Under the pieces are notes generated by a model, which saw only the letters and a program-made list of their open reading frames with translations, was not told the origin of the DNA and did not search any database. From Desulfobulbus propionicus (lineage in GTDB: Bacteria > Desulfobacterota > Desulfobulbia > Desulfobulbales > Desulfobulbaceae), in contig PDTC01000020.1 in NCBI GenBank assembly GCA_002748735.1, positions 1-58,938 of the forward strand: DNA of 58,938 bases. Reading direction: 5' to 3'. Below, in pieces: positions 26,931 to 37,001 of this stretch (the first letter of the stretch is position 1; the number at the start of each line of letters is the position of its first letter). The translations under genes and the position numbers were made by a program.

Positions 26931-29126
26931 GTGATTTTTCACCATTCCTTACAGCTTGATTCTGCCTCGCAACTGCTCGTCAAGACCCCCTACGGTGATT
27001 GCTTCGGTGTCCCTCAACAGGTCTTCGATCGAGTCTGGTCGCGGTTACGCAGCCCGAATCACAACTCAGTCCTGTATATTTCCATGGAAATCGGTGCTGA
27101 TCCAGACACCTACCACCCGCTCCACGATATTCTCCTGGCCGGGAGGCTAACCTCCAGCCCGGATGAACGCACCCAGGTACTGCTTAATCGCTGGCTGTAT
27201 GGCCCACGAAAGATCCCCAATTACAGCGGCGGTCTCGGCGTGCTCGCCGGTGACACCCTGAAGAGTTTTGCCGACCTTCATCTCCCGGTCTTTGCCGTCA
27301 GCCTGCTCTACCGGGAAGGTTACTTTTCTCAATTTGTCGACTCCAAGGTCGGACAAATTGCTCAAGCGACGCAATGGGAGCCTGAACAGACGCCCCGTCT
27401 TTTTCTATTGCAGAATCCCGAGCAGCCTGGCGTCCCGCTTGAAATTACAATTCCCTTTTTCACCAGCAGCGAGCAGGTGGTCACAGCGACAGCTCAGGTG
27501 TGGATGAAAATAGAGCTATCGTGGGACCTGCAGTACTTTATTCCCGCTTTTCTTCTCGATTTCTCTCTAGAAAAAAATCCTGAATGGATTCAGGAAGCAG
27601 CCAGCCAGCTGTACAATGCCAATTCAGTGGTTATCAAGGCCAATCAACGACGTATGCTCGGCTCCAGCATTCTGCCGCTTAAAGAGGCCCTGGGATTTAC
27701 CCCAGGCTCAATACACCTCAACGAACAGCACGGCGTCACCGTTACCCTCCATATGATTCTCGATGAATTGCGACGCGTCCTGGGCCCTGGTTACGCCGAA
27801 CAGCTCACTGACGCCGATATGGAGGCTGCCATCGACGAGGTGGCCGAGCAGATCGTCTACACCATTCATACCCCTGTGAAGGCCGGCCATGACCGTTTCT
27901 CCAGGACATTTTACGCCAAGTTCACCCATACCTTGCTGCAGCGCATTCTCAACAGGCTGGCGTATGATGATGACACCACCGCTGATTACAATTTCACCAA
28001 CATGGCGATGCGGGTCAGCCGAGCGGTAAACAGCGTCAGCCGTCTACATCGCGATGTCACCCGCCGGCAGTTTCCAGATTTTGCCGAAAAAATCCAGGCT
28101 ATCACCAACGGAGTTCACCATCTCACCTGGATCAGTGACAGTCGCGCCGAAATCTTTGATGCAACTCCCTGTTTAGCGGGCTGGCGGGAAAACCCCGGAA
28201 TTTTTTCAAGCATGGATGACAACTGCCGGGCAACCATCAGCGCTCCTCTTCGTACCGCCTGGGAGCGGGACAACCTGGTACTGACCGAATACGTCAACAC
28301 CATGCTGGTCAATCATCGCAAACAGATGCTGGAGACCTGGATCGACCCGCCCAACTATCTCTCCCGATTACCCCAGCCCGACAGCCTGGAGCCAGGGGTC
28401 TTCACCCTCGGATTTGCACGCCGTTTCTCGACCTACAAACGAGCTGACCTTATCTTTGATGATATCTCAACCCTTGCCGCACTGCTCACCGACAACAACT
28501 GGCGAATCAATATCATCTATGCTGGTAAGGCCCACCCAGCAGACGAGCCAGGCAAATCAGTGCTCAAACTGATTCTGGATAATCAGGAAGAGCTTTACGA
28601 GCGCAGCCATGGACGCGCCAAGCTGGTGTTCATCCCCGGTTACGACATGCTGCTGGCCAAACTCATGGTGGCTGGAGTGCACGCCTGGCTCAACAGCCCC
28701 AAGCGCCCCCTAGAAGCCAGTGGTACCAGCGGCATGAAGGCTGCCATGAACGGGGTTCCCAATATTTCTGTGATGGACGGCTGGTGGGTCGAAGGATACC
28801 ACGATGGGCAGACCGGCTGGAAATTTGGGTACGAAGGGCCAGTCGATGAGGCCAGCCTCAGCGAAGATCCGGAGACCCTGCTTTACGAGGAAGATTCCTC
28901 GTCATTCTACGGCCTCCTCCCGGAAGTACTCGATTGTTTTTACAATCAGCCGCAGCAGTTCATGGAACGAGCGATCAATAATCTACAGATGAACATCCCC
29001 ATTTTCAATACCCACCGAATGGGAGCAGAATACGCTGAAAAGTACAACCTGGACCTGGACGAGCACACCAGCAGTCGGCTGCACACATTCCAGGCCCTTT
29101 ACCAGAGTGACAATACGGCCCCTTGA
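26931..29126 (+). CDS. glgP: Alpha-glucan (glycogen) phosphorylase, short form
   Basis: GT35 enzyme that releases glucose 1-phosphate from glycogen or maltodextrin with a pyridoxal phosphate cofactor. About 731 residues if the GTG at 26931 is the start. The open frame extends to 26559 but the extra part is antisense to pal and lacks family similarity; no good ribosome site was found, so the exact start is uncertain. Motifs include VLYISMEIG, PNYSGGLGVLAGD, GFARRFSTYKRADL and the cofactor-lysine region EASGTSGMKAAMNGVPNISV. Length fits the short bacterial/archaeal type. Confidence 0.9.
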   Translation: MIFHHSLQLDSASQLLVKTPYGDCFGVPQQVFDRVWSRLRSPNHNSVLYISMEIGADPDTYHPLHDILLAGRLTSSPDERTQVLLNRWLYGPRKIPNYSGGLGVLAGDTLKSFADLHLPVFAVSLLYREGYFSQFVDSKVGQIAQATQWEPEQTPRLFLLQNPEQPGVPLEITIPFFTSSEQVVTATAQVWMKIELSWDLQYFIPAFLLDFSLEKNPEWIQEAASQLYNANSVVIKANQRRMLGSSILPLKEALGFTPGSIHLNEQHGVTVTLHMILDELRRVLGPGYAEQLTDADMEAAIDEVAEQIVYTIHTPVKAGHDRFSRTFYAKFTHTLLQRILNRLAYDDDTTADYNFTNMAMRVSRAVNSVSRLHRDVTRRQFPDFAEKIQAITNGVHHLTWISDSRAEIFDATPCLAGWRENPGIFSSMDDNCRATISAPLRTAWERDNLVLTEYVNTMLVNHRKQMLETWIDPPNYLSRLPQPDSLEPGVFTLGFARRFSTYKRADLIFDDISTLAALLTDNNWRINIIYAGKAHPADEPGKSVLKLILDNQEELYERSHGRAKLVFIPGYDMLLAKLMVAGVHAWLNSPKRPLEASGTSGMKAAMNGVPNISVMDGWWVEGYHDGQTGWKFGYEGPVDEASLSEDPETLLYEEDSSSFYGLLPEVLDCFYNQPQQFMERAINNLQMNIPIFNTHRMGAEYAEKYNLDLDEHTSSRLHTFQALYQSDNTAP

Positions 29127-29165
29127 TATCCCTTCGGCAAGCCGTACAAAAGAAGGAGTAGAAAA

Positions 29166-29585
29166 ATGGCGCGTCACAGCAACCCTGGCAGTTCCACCAA
29201 CAGAACCATTGACGCCCTTGACCGCAAACGCGAGAGGGAACGACAGATAATGCTACTCCGGGCGCGGGACAACGCCTCCGAGCTTGCAGCAGCGCTCGTA
29301 CAGACGATGCTGGATCAACGAATTCTTGAAACCAATGATGTCCAGACAATCAGCCAGGCCATCGAAGAACAGCTCAAACTGATGTGCGATCTCGAGGAAT
29401 TTGAACTACAGTACAAAATTGCTCCACTCAGATTACTGACCCAGGACCCCAACGTCTGTAGTCTTTTCATCACCCAGTATGTGGTCGAGGATCTCATTGA
29501 TCATCCCAATATCCAGGATATCTTTGGTGATGACATGGATATTTACAATGCAGTCGACTCCATTCTCTCAAAAATTCGCCCCTGA
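29166..29585 (+). CDS. Unknown small helical protein
   Basis: I do not recognise this 139-residue protein. The first 30 residues are basic and polar, the rest is predicted helical and acidic with no cysteine pairs, membrane segment or signal peptide (one DDMDIYNAVDSI stretch near the end). It starts with ATG after AGAAGGAG and lies 8 bases before the radical SAM gene and 39 after glgP, so it is probably cotranscribed. Codon use matches its neighbours, so it is likely real. Confidence 0.7.
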   Translation: MARHSNPGSSTNRTIDALDRKRERERQIMLLRARDNASELAAALVQTMLDQRILETNDVQTISQAIEEQLKLMCDLEEFELQYKIAPLRLLTQDPNVCSLFITQYVVEDLIDHPNIQDIFGDDMDIYNAVDSILSKIRP

Positions 29586-29593
29586 TTCCCTGT

Positions 29594-30877
29594 ATGTCCG
29601 GTGAACGACACCTGCCGTCACTACTGTTTGCCAACGACAGAGGGGAAATTCAGGAATACGATGGTCTGAAGATGGCCGGTATGGCCGGCGGGAATTTTTT
29701 TCGGCCTTCGTCTGAAGATATCATTCCTCTTCCCGAAGGCAGCGAACTGTTCAGCCTGAGTGGTCGCTTGCCGGTCGGTTTAGAACCGGGAACCAACACG
29801 CCGGCACTTCTCGATGTGGACCCCTATGATGGGCAAACTCCGATTCAGGCTGTGGCCGCCTTTCTTCCCCCTGCGCACACGGCGACCTACTGGGCCGCCT
29901 TTGAGCGGCAGCCTGGCTGTCCTGTCTTGCCGCTTTTCGCCTACTTTGCGGTAGGTTGGAAGGACAACCGTTTCTGGGCTGCTGCCTTTCGCTGTGATGC
30001 TGACTCCAGGCAGGATCCGATACATTTTCACCAACCAACCATCGAGAAAAAAACAGCCCAAAGACTTGCAGCCACAACTCACAACCGGCTGATCCAGCAC
30101 CTGGGGACCTGCTGTCTCACCTATGGATGCCCAGCAGCACGCAATTACTTTCTCGACCGCTGGGAAGCACCGCTACCCTCCTCTCCTGTGTGCAATGCAG
30201 ACTGTATCGGCTGCATCTCCCTTCAGACTTCAGGATGTTGCCCATCAACACAGCAGCGTATAGGTTTCGCGCCAACTCCTGAAGAACTCGCCGAGGTTGC
30301 TGTCAGCCACTTGAGGCATGCGGCAAGGCCCATCGTCAGCTTCGGCCAGGGGTGTGAAGGCGAACCGCTTCTTCAGGCCAAGACCATAGCCGCAGCTATC
30401 AGGCTCATTCGTCAACGAACGGATCGCGGGACAATCAACTGTAACACCAACGCCAGCCTCCCGGAAGCGGTCGCCATGCTGGCAGAAACCGGGCTGGACT
30501 CCATGCGCGTCTCGCTCAACAGTGCGCAACCCCATTATCACCAGCGTTACTACCGACCCAAAGGATTTTCCTTTACCGATGTGTGTGCGTCTATCCGGGC
30601 CATGAAAAAACAACGTCGCTTTGTTTCGCTCAATTACTTTATCCTGCCCGGTTTTACCGACGATCCTGCAGAGTTTGCCGCACTCTGTGAACTCGTCAAG
30701 GCCAGCGGCCCGGATCTCATTCAGCTACGTAACCTGAACATGGATCCTGACCTGTACTGCACAAGCATCAATTTCTCACCCTCCGGCACCCCCATGGGAA
30801 TCCGCAACTGGCAGCAACGACTCGCCCGACGATTTCCGCGGCTCCGTTTTGGTTACTTCAATCCTTGTTTACGTTGA
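29594..30877 (+). CDS. Radical SAM protein
   Basis: A 427-residue protein. The first 190 residues are a family-specific N-terminal region with scattered cysteines. The iron-sulfur motif CNADCIGC (C200, C204, C207) is the CxxxCxxC signature of radical SAM enzymes. Then comes FGQGCEGEPLLQAKTIAAAI, resembling the GGEP region, and NCNTNASLPEA and SMRVSLNSA for the barrel. Reaction unknown. It is the last gene after glgP and the small unknown protein, and convergent with the dus gene. Confidence 0.85.
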   Translation: MSGERHLPSLLFANDRGEIQEYDGLKMAGMAGGNFFRPSSEDIIPLPEGSELFSLSGRLPVGLEPGTNTPALLDVDPYDGQTPIQAVAAFLPPAHTATYWAAFERQPGCPVLPLFAYFAVGWKDNRFWAAAFRCDADSRQDPIHFHQPTIEKKTAQRLAATTHNRLIQHLGTCCLTYGCPAARNYFLDRWEAPLPSSPVCNADCIGCISLQTSGCCPSTQQRIGFAPTPEELAEVAVSHLRHAARPIVSFGQGCEGEPLLQAKTIAAAIRLIRQRTDRGTINCNTNASLPEAVAMLAETGLDSMRVSLNSAQPHYHQRYYRPKGFSFTDVCASIRAMKKQRRFVSLNYFILPGFTDDPAEFAALCELVKASGPDLIQLRNLNMDPDLYCTSINFSPSGTPMGIRNWQQRLARRFPRLRFGYFNPCLR

Positions 30878-30905
30878 TACCGATCATCTCCGTCAACACC
30901 TGACG

Positions 30906-31865
30906 TCAAGAGGCATGCCGCGTAAAAAAGGATTCTGCCCTTGCCATTGCCTGGGGCAACGTTGCCGCCGACTGTACTGCACTGGCCAGGTGATGGCCAA
31001 AGGCATAGTTCAGGGCAAAATACTGGGTAAACTCCTTGAGTCGCCCAAGCCGCCGCTCGGGACGAAACCGTTCCCCCAGCATTTGCACAAATTCCCTGTA
31101 CAACGCAGGGAGATCAGGCTGCGGCTTAGGAAGTTCGACGCTATACACCTCCCTGGCTATCTCCGCAAAAAGCCACGGTCGAACCACGGCAGCCCTGCCG
31201 ATCATCAATCCGTCGGCACCGCTCTCGTCAAGACATCTTCGAGCTGACGCCACGGAGTCAATGCCACCATTGGCGATGACCGGAATACTTACCCAGGATT
31301 TCACTCGGCCCACCCATGGCCAGCGGGGCTTACGGCTGAAACTTTCCCGGCGCAGGCGGGCGTGAACGGTGAGCATGTCAAGACCTTCCTCTTCAAGCAT
31401 GCGACACGTTCGCTCAAGGCGAGCAGCATCAAGGTCTTCTCCCAGGCGTATTTTTGCCGATAACGGCAAGTTGGTCCTGCTACGTACGGCGCGAACAATC
31501 TCTCGAGTCAAGTCCAGGTCATCCACCAGTTTGCTGCCACCACCGCTTTCCCGCACGTTGGGAGCAGGGCATCCCAGGTTAATATCCACCGCATCGGCCC
31601 CCAAGGTATGCAGGGCGTCAACGGCCGGCTCGGCTGCGGCTGGAGTGGTAAGAAGTAACTGATAACAGAGAGGGCGCTCCTGTTCGGTGGTGAACAAGAA
31701 AGGCGAATGAATCGGATTCTCAACCGGTAAACGCCGGGCAGCAAGCATCTCTGTAAAGAGCAAACCGACCCCGCCAAACTGAAGGAACAGGGTCCGCAGG
31801 GCAGAATGGCTCACTCCAACCATTGGAGCAGAACAAAGTGGCGGGAAAAAAGGTAAAGCTGTCAT
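30906..31865 (-). CDS. dusB: tRNA-dihydrouridine synthase
   Basis: Flavoenzyme that reduces uridine to dihydrouridine in tRNA. With ATG at 31865 (GAGG six bases before) the protein is 319 residues, normal for the family; an upstream in-frame start would add 59 unlikely residues. Motifs: PPLCSAPMVGVSHSALR, the catalytic cysteine region VDINLGCPAPNVRESGGGS, TVHARLRRESF, VIANGGIDS and DGLMIGRAAVVRPWLF. The choice of DusB over DusA/C is approximate. Confidence 0.9.
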   Translation of the reverse strand: MTALPFFPPLCSAPMVGVSHSALRTLFLQFGGVGLLFTEMLAARRLPVENPIHSPFLFTTEQERPLCYQLLLTTPAAAEPAVDALHTLGADAVDINLGCPAPNVRESGGGSKLVDDLDLTREIVRAVRSRTNLPLSAKIRLGEDLDAARLERTCRMLEEEGLDMLTVHARLRRESFSRKPRWPWVGRVKSWVSIPVIANGGIDSVASARRCLDESGADGLMIGRAAVVRPWLFAEIAREVYSVELPKPQPDLPALYREFVQMLGERFRPERRLGRLKEFTQYFALNYAFGHHLASAVQSAATLPQAMARAESFFTRHAS

Positions 31866-32058
31866 CGCTACCTCACGAACATCCTTATATATTGAGTTTT
31901 CCCCCAAGCTCCAGGCATACAAGCATTCTTCGACAAGAGCGAAGCGTTCTCCTGGCAAAGTAAAGGCCTGGTCATCTCTGCAAAGTAGAATAAAACTCAA
32001 TGAGTAAACATGCTTGGTCTCATTCCCCACAGGGCGCGCCAATGCTCGTCATTTACTC

Positions 32059-32088
32059 TTGACAAATACTGCTATTTTTTTTTAATAA
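32059..32088 (+). promoter_or_regulatory. Promoter of the perR-type gene
   Basis: A perfect TTGACA (32059-32064) and a TAATAA (32083-32088) are 18 bases apart, within 52 bases of the ATG at 32140 and in the same direction. No clear PerR box was found around it. Confidence 0.55.
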
Positions 32089-32139
32089 AAGTAGTTGTTC
32101 TTTCGTTTGTAGTGACCATCAGATAACTCTTCAAGCAGG

Positions 32140-32559
32140 ATGACGAACAGCATGAAGCAAAAACAGTCCATGGTTCGCCTGACTACCCAGCGACAAGTTA
32201 TCCTTGAAGAACTCGCGAAGGTAAAAACTCACCCGACCGCCAATGAGCTGTACGACATGGTGCGTAAAAGACTTCCCCGCATCGGGTTGGGAACTGTCTA
32301 TCGAAACCTTGAGCTCATGGCCGAAAGCGGCATGATTCTCAAGCTTGAGGTTGGGGGGACCCAGAAACGTTTTGACGCCACAACTAACAACCACTACCAC
32401 ATCCGGTGTTCCTCCTGCGGCAGAGTCGACGACCTTGACATCCCCGTGGCCGACACGCTCGTTCTCCAAGCCGAAGCTGTGACCTCCTATCAGGTGCTTG
32501 GCCACCATGTGGAGTTCACCGGCCTGTGCCACACCTGCCAGCAAAAACACCCTTCCTGA
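32140..32559 (+). CDS. perR: PerR-type Fur-family regulator
   Basis: A 139-residue metalloregulator. Structural zinc ligands are C90-C93 and C130-C133. Residues at the regulatory site, H31, D79, H85, H87 and D98, align with H37, D85, H91, H93 and D104 of Bacillus PerR at a constant offset of six; the last is Asp as in PerR, rather than the Glu of Fur. This suggests a peroxide sensor. The winged helix holds IGLGTVYRNLELMAESG. A second ATG at 32152 is possible. Function as PerR is inferred from residues only; no oxidative-stress gene is adjacent. Confidence 0.8.
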   Translation: MTNSMKQKQSMVRLTTQRQVILEELAKVKTHPTANELYDMVRKRLPRIGLGTVYRNLELMAESGMILKLEVGGTQKRFDATTNNHYHIRCSSCGRVDDLDIPVADTLVLQAEAVTSYQVLGHHVEFTGLCHTCQQKHPS

Positions 32560-32562
32560 ACG

Positions 32563-32602
32563 GCAAACAAAAAGAGCAAACCTCAATTACCGGGTTTGCT
32601 CT
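32563..32602 (-). terminator. Intrinsic terminator of tyrS
   Basis: AGAGCAAACC (minus, 32602-32593) pairs with GGTTTGCTCT (32582-32573), a ten-base stem and ten-base loop, followed on the minus strand by TTTTTGTTT. It starts 17 bases after the tyrS stop. On plus the same hairpin lies just after perR but lacks a T tract. Confidence 0.88.
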
Positions 32603-32618
32603 CCAAGCATTTCGCGCT

Positions 32619-33833
32619 TCAAACAAACAGCACCCGACAGAATCTGCGCTTCCCGACTCTGAGCACCAACGAACCAGCGGTCTCGATATTCAGGTGTATA
32701 TCGTTTACCTTTTCACCATCGACGCTCACCGCGTTCTGCTTGATCATTCGTCGACCATCCGAGGTAGAGGCCACCATTCCCGCATCGTGTAGCAATTTAG
32801 GCAGCCAAATGGGCTCACCGCCTCCGGGAAATGTCAGCTCGGGGATATCTTCGGGCAGCTCACCCCGGGCAAAAACCTGCTCAAATTTTCTGACAGCTTC
32901 ATCCGCTGCCTCTTTTGAGTGAAAGCGGGCAACCATCTCGTGAGCCAACTGCACTTTGACCTTTTTCGGGTGAAGCTCACCTGTGTCAATACCTGTCTTG
33001 AGTTGCTGAATCTCGTCCATAGCCAGATCACTGAGCAACTCATAGTAGCGAAACATCAGCTGATCACTCACAGACATCACCTTACCAAAAATCGAATCCG
33101 GTGACTCGAAGATGCCAATATAGTTGCCCAGCGACTTGCTCATCTTGCTGACCCCGTCGAGCCCCTCTAGCAGTGGCATAGTAAGCACCACCTGGGGCTC
33201 CTGGCCCTTATTGCGCTGCAGATCTCGTCCCATCAATAGATTAAATAACTGATCGGTTCCCCCAAGCTCTACATCGGCCTTCATAGCCACAGAGTCATAC
33301 CCCTGAATCAGGGGGTAGAGAAACTCGTGAATGGAGATAGGACGATTGGCATCAAAGCGTTTCTTGAAATCATCACGCTCCAGCATCCGGGCAACCGTAA
33401 GTTGCGAGGCAAGGCCAATCATTTCAAAACTGCTCAACGTTCCACACCAGGTGGAATTGAACATCACCTCTGTTCTGTCTGCGTCGAGGATCTTGAACAC
33501 CTGCTCCTTGTAGGTCTCGGCATTTCGTTCAATATCATCACGCGTCAGTGGTGGTCGAGTGTCACTCTTGCCGGTGGGATCACCTATCAGTCCTGTAAAA
33601 TCGCCAATGAGAAAGACCACTCGGTGGCCCAGCAATTGAAAATGCCGCATCTTCTGCAACAAAACCGTATGCCCCAGATGCAGATCCGGGGCCGTGGGAT
33701 CAAATCCCGCCTTGATGGTCAACGGGACCCCGGTCTCCATGGAGCGGGTCAGTTTCTTCACCATTTCATCACGGCAATGAAAATCTACGGCGCCGCGCTC
33801 TATGAGGCACATCTGTTCATCAATTGACATCAT
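32619..33833 (-). CDS. tyrS: Tyrosyl-tRNA synthetase
   Basis: Charges tRNA-Tyr. The 404-residue protein is full length for the bacterial class with the HIGH-like motif [25 protein letters not shown] and KMSKS in [11 protein letters not shown], and a C-terminal S4 domain ([20 protein letters not shown]). Two adjacent ATG codons (33833 and 33830) could start it. It is the last gene of a minus-strand group after rny, 36 bases downstream, and is ended by its own terminator. Confidence 0.96.
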   Translation of the reverse strand: MMSIDEQMCLIERGAVDFHCRDEMVKKLTRSMETGVPLTIKAGFDPTAPDLHLGHTVLLQKMRHFQLLGHRVVFLIGDFTGLIGDPTGKSDTRPPLTRDDIERNAETYKEQVFKILDADRTEVMFNSTWCGTLSSFEMIGLASQLTVARMLERDDFKKRFDANRPISIHEFLYPLIQGYDSVAMKADVELGGTDQLFNLLMGRDLQRNKGQEPQVVLTMPLLEGLDGVSKMSKSLGNYIGIFESPDSIFGKVMSVSDQLMFRYYELLSDLAMDEIQQLKTGIDTGELHPKKVKVQLAHEMVARFHSKEAADEAVRKFEQVFARGELPEDIPELTFPGGGEPIWLPKLLHDAGMVASTSDGRRMIKQNAVSVDGEKVNDIHLNIETAGSLVLRVGKRRFCRVLFV

Positions 33834-33869
33834 TATCTCTTTCTCACCAGCTTCTTTTTTCGACCCTCA

Positions 33870-35435
33870 TTACCTGGCGTATTCCACCGCCCTCGTTTCC
33901 CTGATAACAGTGACCCGAATCTGGCCGGGATACGTCATCTTTTCCTCAATGGCCTTGGCAATATCCCGGCTCATCAGGGTGGCCTCATCATCACCTATCC
34001 GCTGAGAATCGACGATAATGCGCAAGTCCCGGCCGGCCTGAATGGCATACGATTTTTCTACCCCATCAAACTGATTAGCAACATTCTCAAGATGTTCCAG
34101 GCGCTTGACATAGCTCTGCAGCATCTCTTTGCGTGCTCCGGGTCGTGCACCCGAAAGCGCGTCCGCAGACTGCACCAGCACATCAAGAACGCTTTTCGGA
34201 GGTTGATCCTCGTGATGTGCTCCTATGGCATAGACAATATCCTCGGCCTCGCCATACTTGCGCGCCAGGTCACGTCCAATAATCGCGTGCGAACCCTCTA
34301 CCTCGTGATCCACAGCCTTACCGATATCGTGCAGCAACCCTGCCCGCCTGGCCTTATGCACATCCAGCCCCAGTTCCGCAGCCATAATTCCACAAAGAAA
34401 TGCGACCTCAAGGGAATGCTGCAAAATATTCTGCCCGTAACTGGTACGGTACTTGAGCCTGCCGATGAGATTAATCAGCTCCACATGCATGCCGTGGGCT
34501 CCGGTATCGAAGGTGGCCTGTTCGCCGATCTCCTTGATCTCCACCTCCAGATCTTCGGTCACCTTCCTGACGACCTCCTCTATGCGGGCTGGATGGATAC
34601 GTCCATCAGAGATCAACTGTTCCAGTGCCAGTCTGGCGACTTCCCGGCGGATAGAGTTAAATCCAGACAAGATTACTGCTTCCGGGGTATCATCAATGAT
34701 GATATCAATACCTGTTTCTGCTTCTATTGCCCGTATATTACGTCCTTCTCTCCCGATAATCCGTCCTTTCATTTCTTCATTTGGTAACGGCACCATGGAC
34801 ACCGTTTTGTCAGCGACATAGTTGCCGGCGTAACGCTGAATGGTCAAGGCCAGGATATTTTTGGCCTTGCGGTCAGCCTCAAGCTTCATCTCATTTTCAA
34901 TCTTGGTCAACCGCTTGGCACAGTCCATTCGTGCCTCACTCTCAATGGACTGCATTAACTCGGCCTTGGCGTCTTCTCTGTTGATACCGGCAATACGTTC
35001 AAGTTTATAGCGCTGTTCCTCAATAAGGGCATCCAGACTCGCCTGTCGCCGGGTTATCTGTTTTTCCGCCTGGGTTAATTTTTCTCCTCTGGAAGCAAGT
35101 TCATTCTGTCGTTGTTCCAGCTGGTTACGTTCGGATTCAAGTTCATCAAGTTTACGATTCAACCGGCGTTCATCAACTTTGAGTTCCTCACGACTTGCCC
35201 TGATTTCACGATCTGCCTCCTGCTTGGCCCGATAGGCATCTTCTTTAGCGCTGAGCTTTCCTTCTTTTTTGATCTGCTCGGCTTCCTGAATCGCATTTTC
35301 AATTATCTGCCTACCCTGTGCCTTAATATTGCGCTGGTTCCCCTCAAGGATTTTTCCATGCAAAAAATACCCAGCCACCAACCCGATAATCAGGCCTCCC
35401 CCTTGGAGCAAGAAGGTTATGCTATTGAATTCCAT
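33870..35435 (-). CDS. rny: Ribonuclease Y
   Basis: Membrane-anchored endoribonuclease that starts mRNA decay. With ATG at 35435 (GAGGG seven bases before) it has 521 residues: an N-terminal membrane helix ([17 protein letters not shown]), a long coiled coil (about 25-210), a KH RNA-binding domain ([15 protein letters not shown]) and an HD phosphohydrolase domain ([18 protein letters not shown]). An upstream frame to 35522 is open but unneeded. It lies downstream of zapA and a candidate 6S RNA, an order I recall in related bacteria. Confidence 0.95.
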   Translation of the reverse strand: MEFNSITFLLQGGGLIIGLVAGYFLHGKILEGNQRNIKAQGRQIIENAIQEAEQIKKEGKLSAKEDAYRAKQEADREIRASREELKVDERRLNRKLDELESERNQLEQRQNELASRGEKLTQAEKQITRRQASLDALIEEQRYKLERIAGINREDAKAELMQSIESEARMDCAKRLTKIENEMKLEADRKAKNILALTIQRYAGNYVADKTVSMVPLPNEEMKGRIIGREGRNIRAIEAETGIDIIIDDTPEAVILSGFNSIRREVARLALEQLISDGRIHPARIEEVVRKVTEDLEVEIKEIGEQATFDTGAHGMHVELINLIGRLKYRTSYGQNILQHSLEVAFLCGIMAAELGLDVHKARRAGLLHDIGKAVDHEVEGSHAIIGRDLARKYGEAEDIVYAIGAHHEDQPPKSVLDVLVQSADALSGARPGARKEMLQSYVKRLEHLENVANQFDGVEKSYAIQAGRDLRIIVDSQRIGDDEATLMSRDIAKAIEEKMTYPGQIRVTVIRETRAVEYAR

Positions 35436-35849
35436 AAAGTCACCCTCTATATATGTAAGATGCAACGTAGAGCCTATCTGGCACCTTGGTTGCAGTTTTT
35501 CAACAACGTTTAAGGAAAACACAAGAAAAAAAGAGACCGAAATTGAGCGCTGTAGAGACGCTGGTGATGCGCTCCAGGCAAGAAGTACGCCTATACAGAT
35601 CAGGCTCGAAGGTGATCAGCTACAGGAAGTATAGTTCACAACCGGATTAAAACAACTGCAGTTACTGATCAGACAGCCAGCAACTACCAACAGTGCTTTT
35701 AAAGGTATATATGCAAACCTGATTTCACCAGGATTGTCCTTGCCTCATTAGATACACTGCACTTTTGCACCCCTTACCTGCCGACCACAGTCAAATTCTC
35801 TCAATGCTTTCCGTATATACTCAACGGCGCTGGTTTCTTGTAACGCCGG
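35436..35849. other. Leader region of rny
   Basis: About 400 bases between the candidate 6S RNA and rny. No gene is supported on either strand. A GGCG...CGCC stem lies near 35825-35850. Confidence 0.35.
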
Positions 35850-36045
35850 AAGACCTAAAAGAATCCCCACACTGCCGTGTCAGCGAAATGATTAAACCTA
35901 ATTGAATAGGTGGGTTATGCCCACACTACCTGCAGGGAATTCCTGGCTGGATTCCCATTGAGCACCTTAGGGCAACCCTTAAAGTGAGAGTTGGCTCAAT
36001 ACTCCGCTAATCACCAACAGCACAGGGATTTTTCGCGTTCTTTGT
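35850..36045 (-). ncRNA. ssrS: Candidate 6S RNA
   Basis: 6S RNA binds sigma-70 RNA polymerase. On the minus strand, 36030-36018 and 35874-35862 form a 13-base closing stem (AATCCCTGTGCTG with CAGTGTGGGGATT, four G-U pairs). Inside, TGATTA/TAATCA, ATTGA/TCAAT and CACT/AGTG pair in order with apical hairpins, giving a rod of about 170-190 bases. A -10 box TATACT (36056-36051) lies just upstream. The place, after zapA and before rny, fits where 6S RNA occurs in many proteobacteria. I could not test against the family model, and the ends are approximate. Confidence 0.55.
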
Positions 36046-36151
36046 ACAACAGTATACCAGACTCTACCAGCAAGAAAAACCATATTCTCCAGGAGTCGAC
36101 CGGGGAAAAGCGCTCAAGGCAGACCGTCGAAACGAATATCGCGTACCCTGG

Positions 36152-36442
36152 CTATTCTTTCAGCTCCCCGGACACCTTGTCTATAAGCTTTCCAAGACCT
36201 TTCTCCTGTCGCTGGCGATAGTCCTGGTAGTCCATCTGCAGGCGTACATACCGTGCGGCCATGCGCAGACACCCCAAGACCAGCATCTTACTCGAAGGGA
36301 TATTGCTGAGTCCGGCTCGGCCAGTATCTTCAAACTCCTGCCGCAGAACATCCACGGCCCTTTCAACCTCTTCGTCCGGGGCATCACTGACAAAACTAAA
36401 CTCCTGCCCAAACATGCTGAAACGGACGAGTCGTTCTTTCAT
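36152..36442 (-). CDS. zapA: Cell division protein ZapA
   Basis: A 96-residue FtsZ-ring stabiliser. It opens ERLVRFSMFGQEFSFVSDAP (an N-terminal beta-alpha domain) and has the typical VERAVDVLRQEFED helix and a C-terminal coiled coil. Start ATG at 36442, nine bases after the end of the upstream ZapB-like gene. Moderate sequence signal, strong context support. Confidence 0.85.
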   Translation of the reverse strand: MKERLVRFSMFGQEFSFVSDAPDEEVERAVDVLRQEFEDTGRAGLSNIPSSKMLVLGCLRMAARYVRLQMDYQDYRQRQEKGLGKLIDKVSGELKE

Positions 36443-36451
36443 GGGCGCAGG

Positions 36452-36772
36452 TTAATCCTCCTTCGCCGGGGTTTCACTGAACAACACGGCCTGCATCCCC
36501 CCGGTTTCTGAGGAGGATTCATGATCAGCCTCCCACTGCTCGATACGACTGAGCAGCCCGGAAACCCTGGTGCCTACTTCGGTGCGTTGACTACTCAGTG
36601 ATGAGATCTGTTGCTGCAACCCGTCAATATCCTTTTTAAGACCTGTTATTTCCTGCTCTCGGTCCTGCAGTGTGGACTGAAGTCCATGATAGTCTGCTTT
36701 CAGCTGGTTATACTGACCCAGAAGTTTATCGATGAATTGCTCCAAACGTGCCAGTTCGGCATTATTCTCCAT
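36452..36772 (-). CDS. ZapB-like coiled-coil protein
   Basis: A 106-residue protein, mostly one coiled coil: LARLEQFIDKLLGQYNQLKA and REQEITGLKKDIDGLQQQIS show heptad spacing. The last 20 residues are polar. It directly precedes zapA in the same direction, so a cell division role like ZapB is inferred. The sequence alone would not prove this. Confidence 0.7.
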   Translation of the reverse strand: MENNAELARLEQFIDKLLGQYNQLKADYHGLQSTLQDREQEITGLKKDIDGLQQQISSLSSQRTEVGTRVSGLLSRIEQWEADHESSSETGGMQAVLFSETPAKED

Positions 36773-37001
36773 GATCGCTCCTTTTGAGAGGAAAACTCAA
36801 CAGCCTGATTTAACAGCAGTTGCAAAAAAATCAGTATTTACAATAACACACACTATACCTTTGGTGGAGATCGAACGCAAAACCTTTTTCAGATTCCAGC
36901 GCAGCACAGCTCGTTTACCTCCACAGAAATTTCGCACAGCTTAAACTCCAGGGCGTACCGCAACGCCAGGAAAAAAAATGGGTCTTCAGACGGCCCACAG
37001 C

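Noticed and set aside
31866-32042. N-terminal extension of the dihydrouridine synthase
   Set aside because: ATG at 31865 has a good ribosome site and gives a family-length protein.
34092-34787. Open frame of 231 codons on plus
   Set aside because: It is antisense to the conserved domains of rny, and the peptide has no recognisable features.
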